IMG/VR virus record: IMGVR_UViG_3300018910_000021
Coordinates: 1-26,973 of that record
Length of the DNA: 26,973 nt
Direction: 5' to 3' (one strand)
Source: a virus
Shown piece after piece: positions 14,251 to 22,115 of the stretch. The position numbers were made by a program, and so were the translations under genes. The notes under the pieces are model-generated. The model saw nothing but the letters and a program-made list of their open reading frames with translations. It had not been told where the DNA came from and made no database searches. Each line of letters starts with the position of its first letter. Positions within the stretch are counted from its first letter, which is position 1.

Positions 14251-14712
14251 TTAGATGCGGGCTCGGCAGGAGACGGTGAACGCCAGGCCGGCGACCGCGC
14301 CCTCCGCGTGGGACTGGAACAGGTCACCAGCGGTCAGCTCCGACCACAGGACCGTGCCGTTCAAGGTGGGCGCCTCCGGGGCCGTGTTGGTGGCGCGCAG
14401 CGCCTGCTCGACGGCCGCGACCATCTCGAACACCTTCCGGCGCCGGAACGCCATGTCCGTGTCGCCGCCGCGGGACTCGGCGTAGCAGGCGATGGCGAAC
14501 TCCTCATCGCGAGTGCGGGCGCCTGCCGCGTTCCACTGCTGCTGCAGGGTCACGGACGACTCTGCGCTCGGTGCGTACCCGATGTGGATGCGGTGCTTCT
14601 CGGTGGCGTTGACCGCCTCTGGCCCATCGACGACCCGCACGCCGTCCAGGGCCAGACCGGTGACGATGGAGACCAGCGCGTCGACAGCGTCGGGCACTCG
14701 GGACGTCGCCAT
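14251..14712 (-). CDS. Probable tail terminator / neck protein
   Basis: The 153-residue protein is located between the head-tail adaptor and the major tail gene, the usual place of the tail terminator. It has alternating helix/strand character (DAVDALVSIVTGLALDGVRVVDG, HRIHIGYAPS, DEEFAIACYAESRGGD, RKVFEMVAAVEQALR) and ends in a strand with GLAFTVSCRARI. This matches the pattern of small ring-forming terminator proteins. The ATG follows the stop of the upstream gene with no gap (TAGATG). Confidence 0.65.
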   Translation of the reverse strand: MATSRVPDAVDALVSIVTGLALDGVRVVDGPEAVNATEKHRIHIGYAPSAESSVTLQQQWNAAGARTRDEEFAIACYAESRGGDTDMAFRRRKVFEMVAAVEQALRATNTAPEAPTLNGTVLWSELTAGDLFQSHAEGAVAGLAFTVSCRARI

Positions 14713-15255
14713 CTACGCCACCCCCGGTGGCAGCTTGAACGGCTCCAGCAGCTGCAGCACCCGGTTGGGCACCGCGTAGCCGAAGCCGGGGACCGGCTCG
14801 CTCACCGACCAGTCGTCGGCGCCGGCGACTGGCACCCGCGTCGCCCCGTACTGGGTACGCCACAGATGCTGCAGCAGGATCAGCGCGGCCAGCTTGATGG
14901 TCGGCGGGACGGTGGTACGGCCCGCGGTGTAGGTGACGGCGTACCTCCCGTGCGGGAACGAGCCGCCCTCCTTGCGGGTGATGACGCCCGCCGGGCCGTC
15001 CCAGTCCAGCGTGCTGGCCGCGTAGCTGACGCCGACGCCGGACAGCGCGCTGACGGACAGCACAGGCGGGTGCAGCACGGCCAGAGCGGGACCGCCGCCG
15101 GTGACCGTGTCGGTGATCTCGCGCTGCTCGACCACGCCCACGTAGCCCTCGATGACCGCGGGCAGCGCATCGACGTACACCTGCAGCTCGACGTCATGGG
15201 AGGTCGTCTCGATGTCGAGCTGCCGCTTGGCCTCTGCCAGCGTCACCAGCGCCAT
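14713..15255 (-). CDS. Head-tail connector (gp6-like adaptor)
   Basis: The 180-residue protein opens with LVTLAEAKRQLDIETTSHDVELQVYVDALPAVIEGYVG, the helical start typical of gp6/gp15-like adaptor proteins that bind under the portal. Strands follow (PPVLSVSALSGVGV, RYAVTYTAG), then a helix with LAALILLQHLWRTQYG, also a family hallmark. The C-terminus mentions FGYAVPNRVLQLLEPF, again typical. It should form the ring between portal and neck. It lies three genes after the capsid, as expected. Confidence 0.85.
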   Translation of the reverse strand: MALVTLAEAKRQLDIETTSHDVELQVYVDALPAVIEGYVGVVEQREITDTVTGGGPALAVLHPPVLSVSALSGVGVSYAASTLDWDGPAGVITRKEGGSFPHGRYAVTYTAGRTTVPPTIKLAALILLQHLWRTQYGATRVPVAGADDWSVSEPVPGFGYAVPNRVLQLLEPFKLPPGVA

Positions 15256-15267
15256 ACCCTCCCCCTC

Positions 15268-15492
15268 CTACGACTGGCCGCGCGGCGCGGCCCTACGGCG
15301 TGCAGGGCGGCGGGCGGCGGTCTCGGCGGTAGGCGGCCGCTCGGGCGTTTCCACCGGCTCGGCGCGGACAAGCTCGGCGCGGACGCCGTCGGCCCACGCG
15401 GCGGCCTCCGGGCCGGGGAGGTCGACCTCCTCCCCGGCCCGCCAGGAGAAGCCCTCACCCGCAACGCTGGTCAACAGGCGGATACGGGCCAT
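15268..15492 (-). CDS. Small head-region protein, unknown
   Basis: The 74-residue protein has an N-terminal compact part (RIRLLTSVAGEGFSWRAGEEVDLPGPEAAAWADGVRAEL) and an arginine-rich, disordered C-terminal tail. Its ATG overlaps the stop of the preceding gene (TGATG), so it is coupled to the capsid-linked protein. Similar short proteins lie between capsid and connector genes in many actinophages. The N-terminal build is also like the 79-residue protein at 13989-14228 (short strand-rich start, disordered tail). Function unknown. Confidence 0.7.
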   Translation of the reverse strand: MARIRLLTSVAGEGFSWRAGEEVDLPGPEAAAWADGVRAELVRAEPVETPERPPTAETAARRPARRRAAPRGQS

Positions 15493-15881
15493 CAGTCGCC
15501 GAGCCCCTGGTGCCGCTGCTCGACCTCGGACGCGGCCCGCTTCTTGGCCGCCTCGACGGCCTTGTCCTGGGCGTCCTTGAGGGCCTTCACCTCGGCGTCC
15601 GGCTCGCTGTCGCCGGCGCCGTCCGGGGTGGACGAGACGCCGCGGGCGGCGACGTCAACGGCGGACGCGGCCTGCTGCGCCAGCTGCTGCTCGGCTGCGG
15701 CGATGGCCGTCTCCTTGTCCCCGATGAACTCCGGGTCGACCTGGTCCATCGAGCCGTCCGCGCGGCGCGAGGCCATGACGATGCGGTCGTGGTCGCCGCG
15801 CTGGGCGGCGGCCGGTGTCGGCTTGTCCTGCACGACCCCACCGTCGGCGGCCGGGGTTTCCTTCTTCGGGGTGATCGCCAT
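15492..15881 (-). CDS. Head-region protein of unknown function, charged and helical
   Basis: The 129-residue protein starts at an ATG behind AAGGAG, just after the major capsid gene. It is rich in alanine, glutamate, aspartate, lysine and glutamine. A helical stretch (KETAIAAAEQQLAQQAASAV) and a second one near the end (ALKDAQDKAVEAAKKRAASEVEQR) look like coiled coil. It could be a head decoration-associated or scaffold-like protein. The major capsid already has its own N-terminal delta-like region, so a separate scaffold is not required. No family recognised. Confidence 0.65.
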   Translation of the reverse strand: MAITPKKETPAADGGVVQDKPTPAAAQRGDHDRIVMASRRADGSMDQVDPEFIGDKETAIAAAEQQLAQQAASAVDVAARGVSSTPDGAGDSEPDAEVKALKDAQDKAVEAAKKRAASEVEQRHQGLGD

Positions 15882-15922
15882 GGCAGGCGTCCTCTCCTTC
15901 GTGGGCGGGCCGGGCCAGCCGG

Positions 15923-17173
15923 TCAGCTGGCGGCGTTGCGGTAGGCGCGGTACGCGGCGGTGTCCTGCGGGGTGCCGTCCGTGCGCGCGAACGCCAGGAA
16001 GCCGACCTGGAGATAGTCGGCGTACCGCTCGGACAGGCGCAGCAGCTGCACGTCCTGCACGTCGCGGATGAGGTAGCCCGCGTAGAAGTCGCCGAACAGG
16101 ATCGACTTGGCGTTGGCGGACATCGTCGGCATGTCCTGGTTGATCGTGTAGCCGTAGCCCAGCAGGCCGTCCGGGACACCGACCTGCACCGAGGGCTCCC
16201 ACAGCGGGCGGTTCTGGCCGTCCTTCAGCTTCCGCGCGGCGGCCAGCGTGGCGTCGTTGAGCATGAACCGGGCCCGGCCGCTGTTGCGGTACGCCGGGTC
16301 CACGGAGTGGATCAGGTCGATCAGGTCGTCGTAGGTGACCGACGTGGTCTGGCCCGTGGCGCCGGTCTTGCCGACGACGGCGTTGGTCTGCACGCCCTCG
16401 GGCTGGTTGGTGCCGGTGCCGGTGGTGAAGTGGATGTTCTGCGCGCGGCCGATGCGCTGGCCCAGCTTGCCGGCCAGCCACGACTCCACGTCGAACGCGG
16501 CGTCGTTGAGCAGCTGCAGGGAGACCCGCACCAGCTTCGAGGTGTACGTGTAGGCGCCGACGTCCGCCTGCCCCAGCGTCAGATCCTGTTCGGTGACCTG
16601 GGTGTTCTCGCCGAGGATCGCGCCGACGTTGGCGGTGTCGTCGTTCGTCGGCCAGGGCAGGGTGGCGCCGGTCTCGGTGGTGATGACCTCGGCGACGTCG
16701 CGCATGGAGCTGAAGAACTTCTGAGCCTCGACCAGCTTGGCGCGGAAGGCTGGCGGGACGATGTAGCCGCCGGCCGCACCGGTGGCCACGCCCTGGGCGC
16801 GCAGCTCCTTGCCGTCGACCCAGCCGGTGCGCAGCGCGGCACGCTCCTCGCTGGTCAGCTCGGTGGCGCCTTCGCGCATCCAGGTACGCCAGGCGTCGGC
16901 GTAGGCCGCGGCCCGGTCCTCGCCGCCGTGACGCTCGGCGTCGGCTTCCTGGGTGGCCTGAATGACCTGGGAGTAGTCGACGGTCGCGAGGCGCTGGTGG
17001 CGCTCCTCGCGTTCGATGTCGGCGGACAGCCGCTCGACGTCGGCCAGGGCCTCGTCCCAGGCGGCGCGGTCCTCGGCGGACAGCTCCGCCTCGGACACGG
17101 CGCGGTTCTGGAACTTCTGCGCGGCGTCCCAGGCAGCGGCGCGCTGGTCCAGCAGATCCTTCAGGGTGGGCAT
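15923..17173 (-). CDS. Major capsid protein (HK97 fold)
   Basis: The 416-residue protein has an N-terminal charged, helical delta-like domain (about 1-105) that probably acts as scaffold and is removed by the protease encoded just upstream. The HK97 capsid core follows: GGYIVPPAFRAKLVE, FFSSMRDVAEVITTETG, LPWPTNDD, TYTSKLVRVSLQLLNDAAFDVESWLAGKLGQRIGRAQNIHFTTG, then LIDLIHSVDPAYRNSGRARFMLNDATLA and LLGYGYTINQDMP, ending with LRLSERYADYLQVGFLAFARTDG. It is the shell subunit. The ATG is preceded by GGAGG. Confidence 0.95.
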   Translation of the reverse strand: MPTLKDLLDQRAAAWDAAQKFQNRAVSEAELSAEDRAAWDEALADVERLSADIEREERHQRLATVDYSQVIQATQEADAERHGGEDRAAAYADAWRTWMREGATELTSEERAALRTGWVDGKELRAQGVATGAAGGYIVPPAFRAKLVEAQKFFSSMRDVAEVITTETGATLPWPTNDDTANVGAILGENTQVTEQDLTLGQADVGAYTYTSKLVRVSLQLLNDAAFDVESWLAGKLGQRIGRAQNIHFTTGTGTNQPEGVQTNAVVGKTGATGQTTSVTYDDLIDLIHSVDPAYRNSGRARFMLNDATLAAARKLKDGQNRPLWEPSVQVGVPDGLLGYGYTINQDMPTMSANAKSILFGDFYAGYLIRDVQDVQLLRLSERYADYLQVGFLAFARTDGTPQDTAAYRAYRNAAS

Positions 17174-17239
17174 GGTGCCTCCAGCACAAACGGCCCCGTG
17201 CCGGTCCGGCAGGGGCTGGGGGATGGGATGCGGGTGCGG

Positions 17240-17989
17240 CTACCGCGCCAGGCGGTAGCGGGCGGCGAGCAGGTCCATCTGCCTCGCCTGACGGCTCCCA
17301 GTGGTCTCTCCCGGCTGGGGTGCGTCGCTGCCCCGAGTGGCCGCCGTGGCGGTCGGCTCGTGGCGGAAGTCGAGAAGCTCGGGCCGGTAGGCGGCCCGGC
17401 GGTCGAAGGCGGCTTGGTCGCCGCGGACGGTGAGCGCCGTGGCGACGGAGCGCAGCGCGGCGTCGGTGCCTTCGTAGGCGGGGAACGTCACGGCCGAGAC
17501 TTCGAACAGCTGCACCTCGCGGATGATGCGCAGCTCGGCCTCCATGTCGCCCTCGGACGTCTGGACCGTGACGGACTGCCAGTCGTCCTTCACCGTGCGG
17601 AATCCGAAGCTCATGCCGGTGACGTTCTTGTTCTCCAGGTTCACGACGAGGTCACCGACGTAGGACAGGCGGGTGTCGAGGTCGGCGTCGACGGCCAGGC
17701 CGACGGCGTCCTGCGACAGGCGCAGACTGCCGGCCGACACCCGGGAGACGACCAGGCGGGTGTCGTGGTCGACGAGGAACCGAGCGTCCCCCTCACTGAG
17801 CGTCTTGGTGAACGCGCCCGGCGCGATCTCCTCATAGAAACCCCAGGTCAGCGGGTTGCCGATGGCGGTCCGCTGGTTGAAGACGGCAGCGTGCCCGGTG
17901 AACCCGCGGGTGCCCTGGTCGTCGTCGGTGGCGCGCAAGCTCACGCCGGCCGTGGCCAGGGCGAGGTCCCGCCTCTCTTCGGTCCTCAT
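17240..17989 (-). CDS. Prohead protease (HK97 family, U35/S78-like)
   Basis: The 249-residue protein starts at an ATG that overlaps the portal stop (ATGA). Family signatures are GHAAVFNQRT, FYEEIAPGAFTKTL, FLVDHD (catalytic His about residue 75), VTGMSFGF (catalytic Ser about 127) and LFEVSAVTFPAYEGT (acidic partner about E163). These are the expected triad elements of the HK97 maturation protease. It cleaves the N-terminal region of the capsid protein inside the prohead. Order portal-protease-capsid is the classic HK97 order. Confidence 0.93.
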   Translation of the reverse strand: MRTEERRDLALATAGVSLRATDDDQGTRGFTGHAAVFNQRTAIGNPLTWGFYEEIAPGAFTKTLSEGDARFLVDHDTRLVVSRVSAGSLRLSQDAVGLAVDADLDTRLSYVGDLVVNLENKNVTGMSFGFRTVKDDWQSVTVQTSEGDMEAELRIIREVQLFEVSAVTFPAYEGTDAALRSVATALTVRGDQAAFDRRAAYRPELLDFRHEPTATAATRGSDAPQPGETTGSRQARQMDLLAARYRLAR

Positions 17990-19218
17990 TGCTGCCCTCC
18001 AGTGTCCGGGCTGTCGTCGAGCGGGTCGGACCCCAGCGGGGCCATGTACGTCGGCTGCAGGTAGGTGTCGCCCTCGGGCCCAGCGATGGGCGGCAGGTCC
18101 TCGAGAGCGCGGATGTCGTTGGCGCTGAACGCACCGATGTCCCGCATGGCCCGGTAGAACGTGGCGCGCGCGGAGGAGTCGCCGCGCAGCAGGCCCTGCA
18201 GGGCGTACTTGGCGGACTCGCCGGGGGGCAGCAGCTCCTTGGTGATGCGCTGCTCGGCGGGCTGGAGCCACTGCGGGCCGAGGTCGAAGGTGACCCAGCC
18301 CTGCGCCTGCTGCTCCAGCCCGGTGCCCCAGCTGGTGCTCTTCTCGGTGGCCATCAGCAGGAACGGCGGAACGCCGAACATGCGGGCGATCTCGGTGACC
18401 TGGAACTGCCGGGACTCCAGGAACTGCGCGTCGACGTAGGGCATCACGATCGGCTTGAACGAGGCGCCGGAGTCGAGCACCGCCGTGCGCTGGGCGTTGG
18501 CCAGGCCCGAGGCGGCGGCGTCCCAGCGTGAGCGCAGCGCCTCCGCCTGCTCCTGGTTCAGCCGCTGCTCGGTCTGGAGTACGCCGCCGAGCAGGTTGCC
18601 CCGGCCGAACAGGGCGCCCGCCGACCTCTCCGCGGCCTGTGCCAGGCCGATCCCGCCAGCCGCCGCGCGCACAGGGGAGACGCCGGTCAGACCGTCGTAG
18701 CCGAGGCCGGGCAGGTGCAGGATGTCCCGGCTCGTCATGACGCGCTGGGCGCCCCAGTCGTCGGTGACCTCGAACAGCTTCCCGGAGGGAAGGTCCGGGG
18801 TGGGCCGGACCCGGCCGACCTTCACCCTGCCCGGGGTGATGGGCCACAGCTGCACGATCTCGCCACCGCCGTTGCGGACCTTCTGCACGTAGCCGTTGCC
18901 CCACAGCACCCGGGCCACGCCGACCACACGCCACAGCTCCAGCGGCGTCAGCTCGGGATGCGGGTCCTTCAACAGCGCGTTGGTGGTCCGGTCGCGGGTG
19001 CCGTCCGTGTAGGTGTGCAGCGGGAGCGCCGCGGACACCCCGGCGATCAGGGCCACCGACCGCCACACGGACGGCATGTGCAGCGAGGTCGTCTCGGTGA
19101 CGTGCACGCCGGACTCGGTGGAGGTGCCGCCGAGGACGTCGAGCAGGGAAGTGCTGGTCAGCGGCACGGCCGGGTTCTCGACACTGGCCCGCTTCTCGAA
19201 CAGCCCGAACAGGCTCAC
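17986..19218 (-). CDS. Portal protein (HK97 family)
   Basis: The 410-residue protein starts MSLFGLFEKR and shows typical HK97 portal elements: VWRSVALIAGVSAALPLHTY, a LWGNGYVQKVRNGGGEIVQLWPI block, ITPGRVKV, DILHLPGLGYDGLTGVSP, a long stem helix region, and FESR-like QFLESRQFQVTEIARMFGVPPFLL. The C-terminal residues include ALEDLPPI and a disordered acidic tail. Twelve copies should form the DNA entry ring. Start and stop both overlap neighbours (ATGA), so it is coupled to the small membrane protein before it and the protease after it. Confidence 0.95.
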   Translation of the reverse strand: MSLFGLFEKRASVENPAVPLTSTSLLDVLGGTSTESGVHVTETTSLHMPSVWRSVALIAGVSAALPLHTYTDGTRDRTTNALLKDPHPELTPLELWRVVGVARVLWGNGYVQKVRNGGGEIVQLWPITPGRVKVGRVRPTPDLPSGKLFEVTDDWGAQRVMTSRDILHLPGLGYDGLTGVSPVRAAAGGIGLAQAAERSAGALFGRGNLLGGVLQTEQRLNQEQAEALRSRWDAAASGLANAQRTAVLDSGASFKPIVMPYVDAQFLESRQFQVTEIARMFGVPPFLLMATEKSTSWGTGLEQQAQGWVTFDLGPQWLQPAEQRITKELLPPGESAKYALQGLLRGDSSARATFYRAMRDIGAFSANDIRALEDLPPIAGPEGDTYLQPTYMAPLGSDPLDDSPDTGGQQ

Positions 19219-19376
19219 CGCTTCACCTCCCTACGCCGGCCGGCCTGCAGCCGTTCCAGGACGACGACGCCGAGGACACCCCCGACGATCAGGGCGGCCG
19301 GGACCGACCACAGCGCGACACCGGCCACGATGGCGACTACGCAGAACAGTTCGAGGACGAGCAGCAGCAGGGTCAC
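19215..19376 (-). CDS. Tiny membrane protein between terminase and portal
   Basis: The 53-residue protein starts at a GTG overlapping the terminase stop (GTGA) and ends by overlapping the portal ATG (ATGA). It has two adjacent hydrophobic segments (LLLLVLELFCVVAIVAGVALW and PAALIVGGVLGVVVLERL) and a very basic tail (AGRRREVKR). No ribosome-binding site of its own is needed because of the overlap. Membrane proteins at this place are unusual; it could be a membrane anchor for packaging or simply a linker gene. Function unknown. Confidence 0.7.
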   Translation of the reverse strand: MTLLLLVLELFCVVAIVAGVALWSVPAALIVGGVLGVVVLERLQAGRRREVKR

Positions 19377-20881
19377 AGCCACAGGTTCGGCGCCCCTTCT
19401 TCCTCGACGTCGGCGCTCAGGCCCCACCGGGCGAGCGTGGCGGCCACCAGCGGGCTGATGTCCACCGAGACGATCCGGCGGGCCCACGCCCACGCGTCGC
19501 CCAGCAGTCGCTTCTGCGCGCCCGCCAGGGCCGACGCCAGCGGCGCGTCGTCGAAGTGCGTCAGCGTCTGCGTGGTCACGGCGTCGTAGAACTGGCCGCA
19601 CGCCGCCGCCATCTCCCGCGCCTTCGGCTTGACGATCTCGACGTCGAGGCCGGTCTCCTCGTCCTCCAGCTCGGGGATGAGGGACGCCGCCGGACTGGCC
19701 GGGTCGATGACCCAGCACCGCGGGGAGTACTTCGCGTGCAGCTCCTTCGCGCGCTCCACGATCCAGCCGGTGCCGGGCCGGTGGTCGACGACCGTGACGT
19801 GCACGCCGCCCAGGTACGGGAACGCCGCGCTGATCGCCGCGTGCGACCGCTCCGGGGTCATGTCGATGGACAGCGCCACGGGCCCCGCCTGCCGGGCCTC
19901 AGCGACCGCCCCGACGTCGCCGACCGCCAGGGCCCGCCACGCCTCCTCGCCGATGACCTGCCAGGTGTCGGCCTCGTCGGACGGGTAGTCGCCCACGCCC
20001 AGCCGCTCACGCTCGAAGATGCCGGACGAGCCGAGGGAGGCCCGCTCGTTGCGGACGAACTCCGGGGTGATCAGGTAGCCCAGCGACGGGTTCGCCTTCG
20101 CCCAGGCGGCGGGGTCGGCGGAGCTGTCGTGGTCGGTGCAGCCCGGCGGGCACTCGTCGAGGTGCGGGTCGACCGACCACTCGAAGTACGCCAGCGACGG
20201 GTCCGGCTCGCCGGCCTCCAGCGCCGCCAGGGCCCGGCGCCGCAGGCGGCCCAGCTGAACCGACGGAGCACCGATCCCGGCGCTGCCGAAGTACCACAGC
20301 TGCGGGTTCTCGACGGCGGACATCGTCGGCATCAGCGCGCCCATCGCGTCGTCGCCGAGGATCATCGCCTCGTCGAGGATGTTGCAGTCGCCGGTCCAGC
20401 CTCGGCCGGACCCGCCGGACCGGGCGATGAACTGCAGGGACTGCCCGGTGACCAGCGTGATCGAGGTCTCGGTCGTGTTGTTCAGCATCCGCTTGACGCG
20501 TTTCCGCAGGTCAGGGCACCCAAGGATCAGGGACTGGATTCGCTGGAACGCGACCCGCGCGGTCTTGAACTCGTGCGCGGAGTGGATGATCAGCCGCTCG
20601 CCGAGCAGGAACAGCCCGGCCAGCTCGCGGGCCTCGATGATGCCGCCCTTGCCGTTCTGGCGAGGGACGTTGACGCAGCACTCGAATGCCGCCCACTGGC
20701 CGTCGGCCCGCTCGCGCAGGCCGACGTCGAGGACGTGCTGCTGCCAGGGCATCAGGTCCAGTCCGGCGAGCGCCGCCAGCTCGACGGCTTCCTGCCCGGC
20801 CGACGACAGGAACGTCGGCGGCGCGGTGAACAGCCGCGGCGTCTGAGCGCCCCGCAGGTCAGGCTCGGCGAGCACGGACAC
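19373..20881 (-). CDS. Terminase large subunit
   Basis: The 502-residue protein is the ATP-driven packaging motor and headful/cos nuclease. The ATPase domain has the Walker A-like PRQNGKG (residues 73-79), preceded by MPWQQHVLDVGLRE, and Walker B NILDEAM (167-173). The RNase H-like nuclease domain has LSIDMT (D340) and VIDPASPAAS (D393), with further acidic residues (HFDD) near the C-terminus. I chose the GTG at 20881, preceded by GGGAGGA; longer in-frame starts give a composition unlike a protein and would overlap the small upstream gene fully. The gene overlaps that upstream gene by 23 bases. Confidence 0.94.
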   Translation of the reverse strand: MSVLAEPDLRGAQTPRLFTAPPTFLSSAGQEAVELAALAGLDLMPWQQHVLDVGLRERADGQWAAFECCVNVPRQNGKGGIIEARELAGLFLLGERLIIHSAHEFKTARVAFQRIQSLILGCPDLRKRVKRMLNNTTETSITLVTGQSLQFIARSGGSGRGWTGDCNILDEAMILGDDAMGALMPTMSAVENPQLWYFGSAGIGAPSVQLGRLRRRALAALEAGEPDPSLAYFEWSVDPHLDECPPGCTDHDSSADPAAWAKANPSLGYLITPEFVRNERASLGSSGIFERERLGVGDYPSDEADTWQVIGEEAWRALAVGDVGAVAEARQAGPVALSIDMTPERSHAAISAAFPYLGGVHVTVVDHRPGTGWIVERAKELHAKYSPRCWVIDPASPAASLIPELEDEETGLDVEIVKPKAREMAAACGQFYDAVTTQTLTHFDDAPLASALAGAQKRLLGDAWAWARRIVSVDISPLVAATLARWGLSADVEEEGAPNLWL

Positions 20882-21125
20882 GGCCGTCCTCCCGTCTCTT
20901 CGCCAGCTCGTCCACGCGGTCCGTCTCCGCGGCGACCGGTGCGAGCTTGCGCAGCTCGACCATGACGGCCCGTAGTTCACGGGCGGTGTTCGCCTTCGCG
21001 GTCGCCCCGTCGTCACCGTCCATCAGCCGGGCGAGAGTCAGGGCGAGTTGGGCGAGGCCGGGGGCACGGTCGGCGACACGGAGCTGATCGATCTCGGCGT
21101 CGACCGCCTCCACGTTGGTCGCCAT
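20859..21125 (-). CDS. Possible terminase small subunit / packaging-associated protein
   Basis: The 88-residue helical protein lies directly before and overlaps the large terminase gene. It contains AVDAEIDQLRV, APGLAQLALTLARLMDG and TARELRAVMVELRKLAP, i.e. several amphipathic helices, with a charged C-terminal tail (RREDGRVRARRA). Position argues for a small terminase subunit or packaging partner, though no HTH can be seen with certainty and small terminases are usually longer. The ATG at 21125 is preceded by a GGGGGG run; a GTG at 21155 is also possible. It is the first gene of the late operon. Confidence 0.6.
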   Translation of the reverse strand: MATNVEAVDAEIDQLRVADRAPGLAQLALTLARLMDGDDGATAKANTARELRAVMVELRKLAPVAAETDRVDELAKRREDGRVRARRA

Positions 21126-21155
21126 GATCACCCCCCGGCCATCACGCTCCGTCAC

Positions 21156-21227
21156 ATCACTGAGAGTGACGGGCTGCTATTTCACTCGAACTGAGTTGGC
21201 GTGGATTAGCGAGTACAGGCGCCGTGT
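21156..21227. promoter_or_regulatory. Probable start region of the late operon
   Basis: This short gap between a strong terminator and the first packaging gene must hold the late promoter if the late operon is read separately. It contains TCACT-GAG-AGTGA (21157-21169) and a nearby TTCACTCGAACTGAGT, related to each other. I could not fix a convincing -10/-35 pair. The function is inferred from position. Confidence 0.35.
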
Positions 21228-21261
21228 AAAAAATCGGGCGACAAGGGCGTTTGGGTCGCCC
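21228..21261 (-). terminator. Strong intrinsic terminator upstream of the packaging genes
   Basis: On the minus strand GGGCGAC (21261-21255) pairs with GTCGCCC (21242-21236) and is followed by GATTTTTTA with six T residues (21233-21228). This is the only textbook T-run terminator in the window. It stops transcripts coming from the kinase/HNH/transfer genes before they enter the late operon, unless an antiterminator acts here. Confidence 0.8.
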
Positions 21262-21372
21262 GGTCCTGCCCTGAAGTTCTGACCCACTCTCCCCCGCGTC
21301 CGCGGCTCCGATGGTGCGGCGACCGGGGCGGGAGCGCGGTGCACTACGCCAGGTGACAGCCGGTGAAGGGGG
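21262..21372. other. Non-coding stretch, candidate cos/packaging region
   Basis: No gene is supported here. The stretch contains GC-rich runs (ACTCTCCCCCGCGTCCGCGG, GACCGGGGCGGGAGCGCGG) next to the packaging genes. In many cos-type siphoviruses the cos site lies just upstream of the terminase genes, so it could lie here. No consensus can be recognised by eye. Confidence 0.25.
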
Positions 21373-21810
21373 CTACCACTCCAGCGTGGCGCCGGCGGTG
21401 ACGTCGCGTTGCCGTGCGCGCCGGGCGTTGTACCAGCGGGTGGCGACGCGGTCCATCTCGGGGTCACGCATGGCCTCGATGCGTTGCCGGACGATCGTCT
21501 CGCCGGGGTCGACGACTACTATGCGTGCGCCGAGGCGCCTGTACCGCGCGCGGGCCTTGGCGTCGGGCATCGTGTGGATCAGGTAGACGTCCAGCTTGTC
21601 CAGGTGTCGGCAAGCCTCGTCGATGGCTGCATAGCGTGCGCGGTGGGCGACCTTGAGGTGCAGCGGGTGCTGGCTCCACTGTGGTGCGCCTGGTCCGGTG
21701 AGCGCCGAGGTGATGCGGTCAAGGTCGATGACGATGTCGGTGGCCTTGGCGTGGGCGTCGATCCAGGACGACTTGCCCGCGGCCGGCGGTCCGGTGACGA
21801 CGATCAGCAC
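21373..21810 (-). CDS. P-loop kinase / AAA-type ATPase
   Basis: The 145-residue protein starts at a GTG and has Walker A VVTGPPAAGKSSW at residues ~4-16, then DIVIDLDRITSAL (probable magnesium-binding aspartates), a LID-like YRRLGARIVVVDPGETIVRQRI segment and a final RWYNARRARQRDV tail. It resembles small polynucleotide kinase or nucleotide kinase domains found in phages. It lies directly after the HNH gene. A role in repairing or modifying DNA ends, or nucleotide metabolism, is plausible. The exact substrate cannot be read from sequence. Confidence 0.8.
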   Translation of the reverse strand: MLIVVTGPPAAGKSSWIDAHAKATDIVIDLDRITSALTGPGAPQWSQHPLHLKVAHRARYAAIDEACRHLDKLDVYLIHTMPDAKARARYRRLGARIVVVDPGETIVRQRIEAMRDPEMDRVATRWYNARRARQRDVTAGATLEW

Positions 21811-21816
21811 GGACCG

Positions 21817-22095
21817 TCACCACCGAAGGGCCGGGCGCTGGGGCTGGCGGGGTGCCGTGGCCCGGTTGCCGCGGGCGCTGTTGCAGCGGCGGTGCGCGGG
21901 CCGGGCGTTGGCCCGGTCGAGGAGATCGCCGCCGCGGGACAGCGGCACCTGGTGGTCGAGGGTGAAGGACAGCGGATGGCGGGCGTCGAGGTCGTAGCCG
22001 ATCTCGTGGCCGCACAGCCAGCACGGCAGGCGCTGGGCGCGCAGCCAGGCGACGAGGCGGCGGTAGGGGCGCCCGTTGCGGGGGTTGCCGGCCAC
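21817..22095 (-). CDS. HNH endonuclease
   Basis: The 92-residue protein is a compact HNH nuclease: zinc-binding CWLC (C25, C28), catalytic LDHQVPLSRGG (D47, H48), NARPAHRRCNSARGN (N63, H68, C71, N72). I chose the GTG at 22095, preceded by GGGAGG; a GTG two codons earlier would overlap that site. It is followed after 6 bases by the kinase gene. HNH enzymes beside terminase genes often assist cos cleavage and packaging (as HK97 gp74), but here a terminator separates it from the terminase operon, so it could also act earlier or be a free-standing nuclease. Confidence 0.85.
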   Translation of the reverse strand: MAGNPRNGRPYRRLVAWLRAQRLPCWLCGHEIGYDLDARHPLSFTLDHQVPLSRGGDLLDRANARPAHRRCNSARGNRATAPRQPQRPALRW

Positions 22096-22115
22096 GGGCG
22101 CCACCTCCCGGCTCG

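Noticed and set aside
21125-21155. GTG at 21155 as start of the small terminase-like gene
   Set aside because: The ATG at 21125 has the better spaced purine-rich site; the longer form is possible but less supported.
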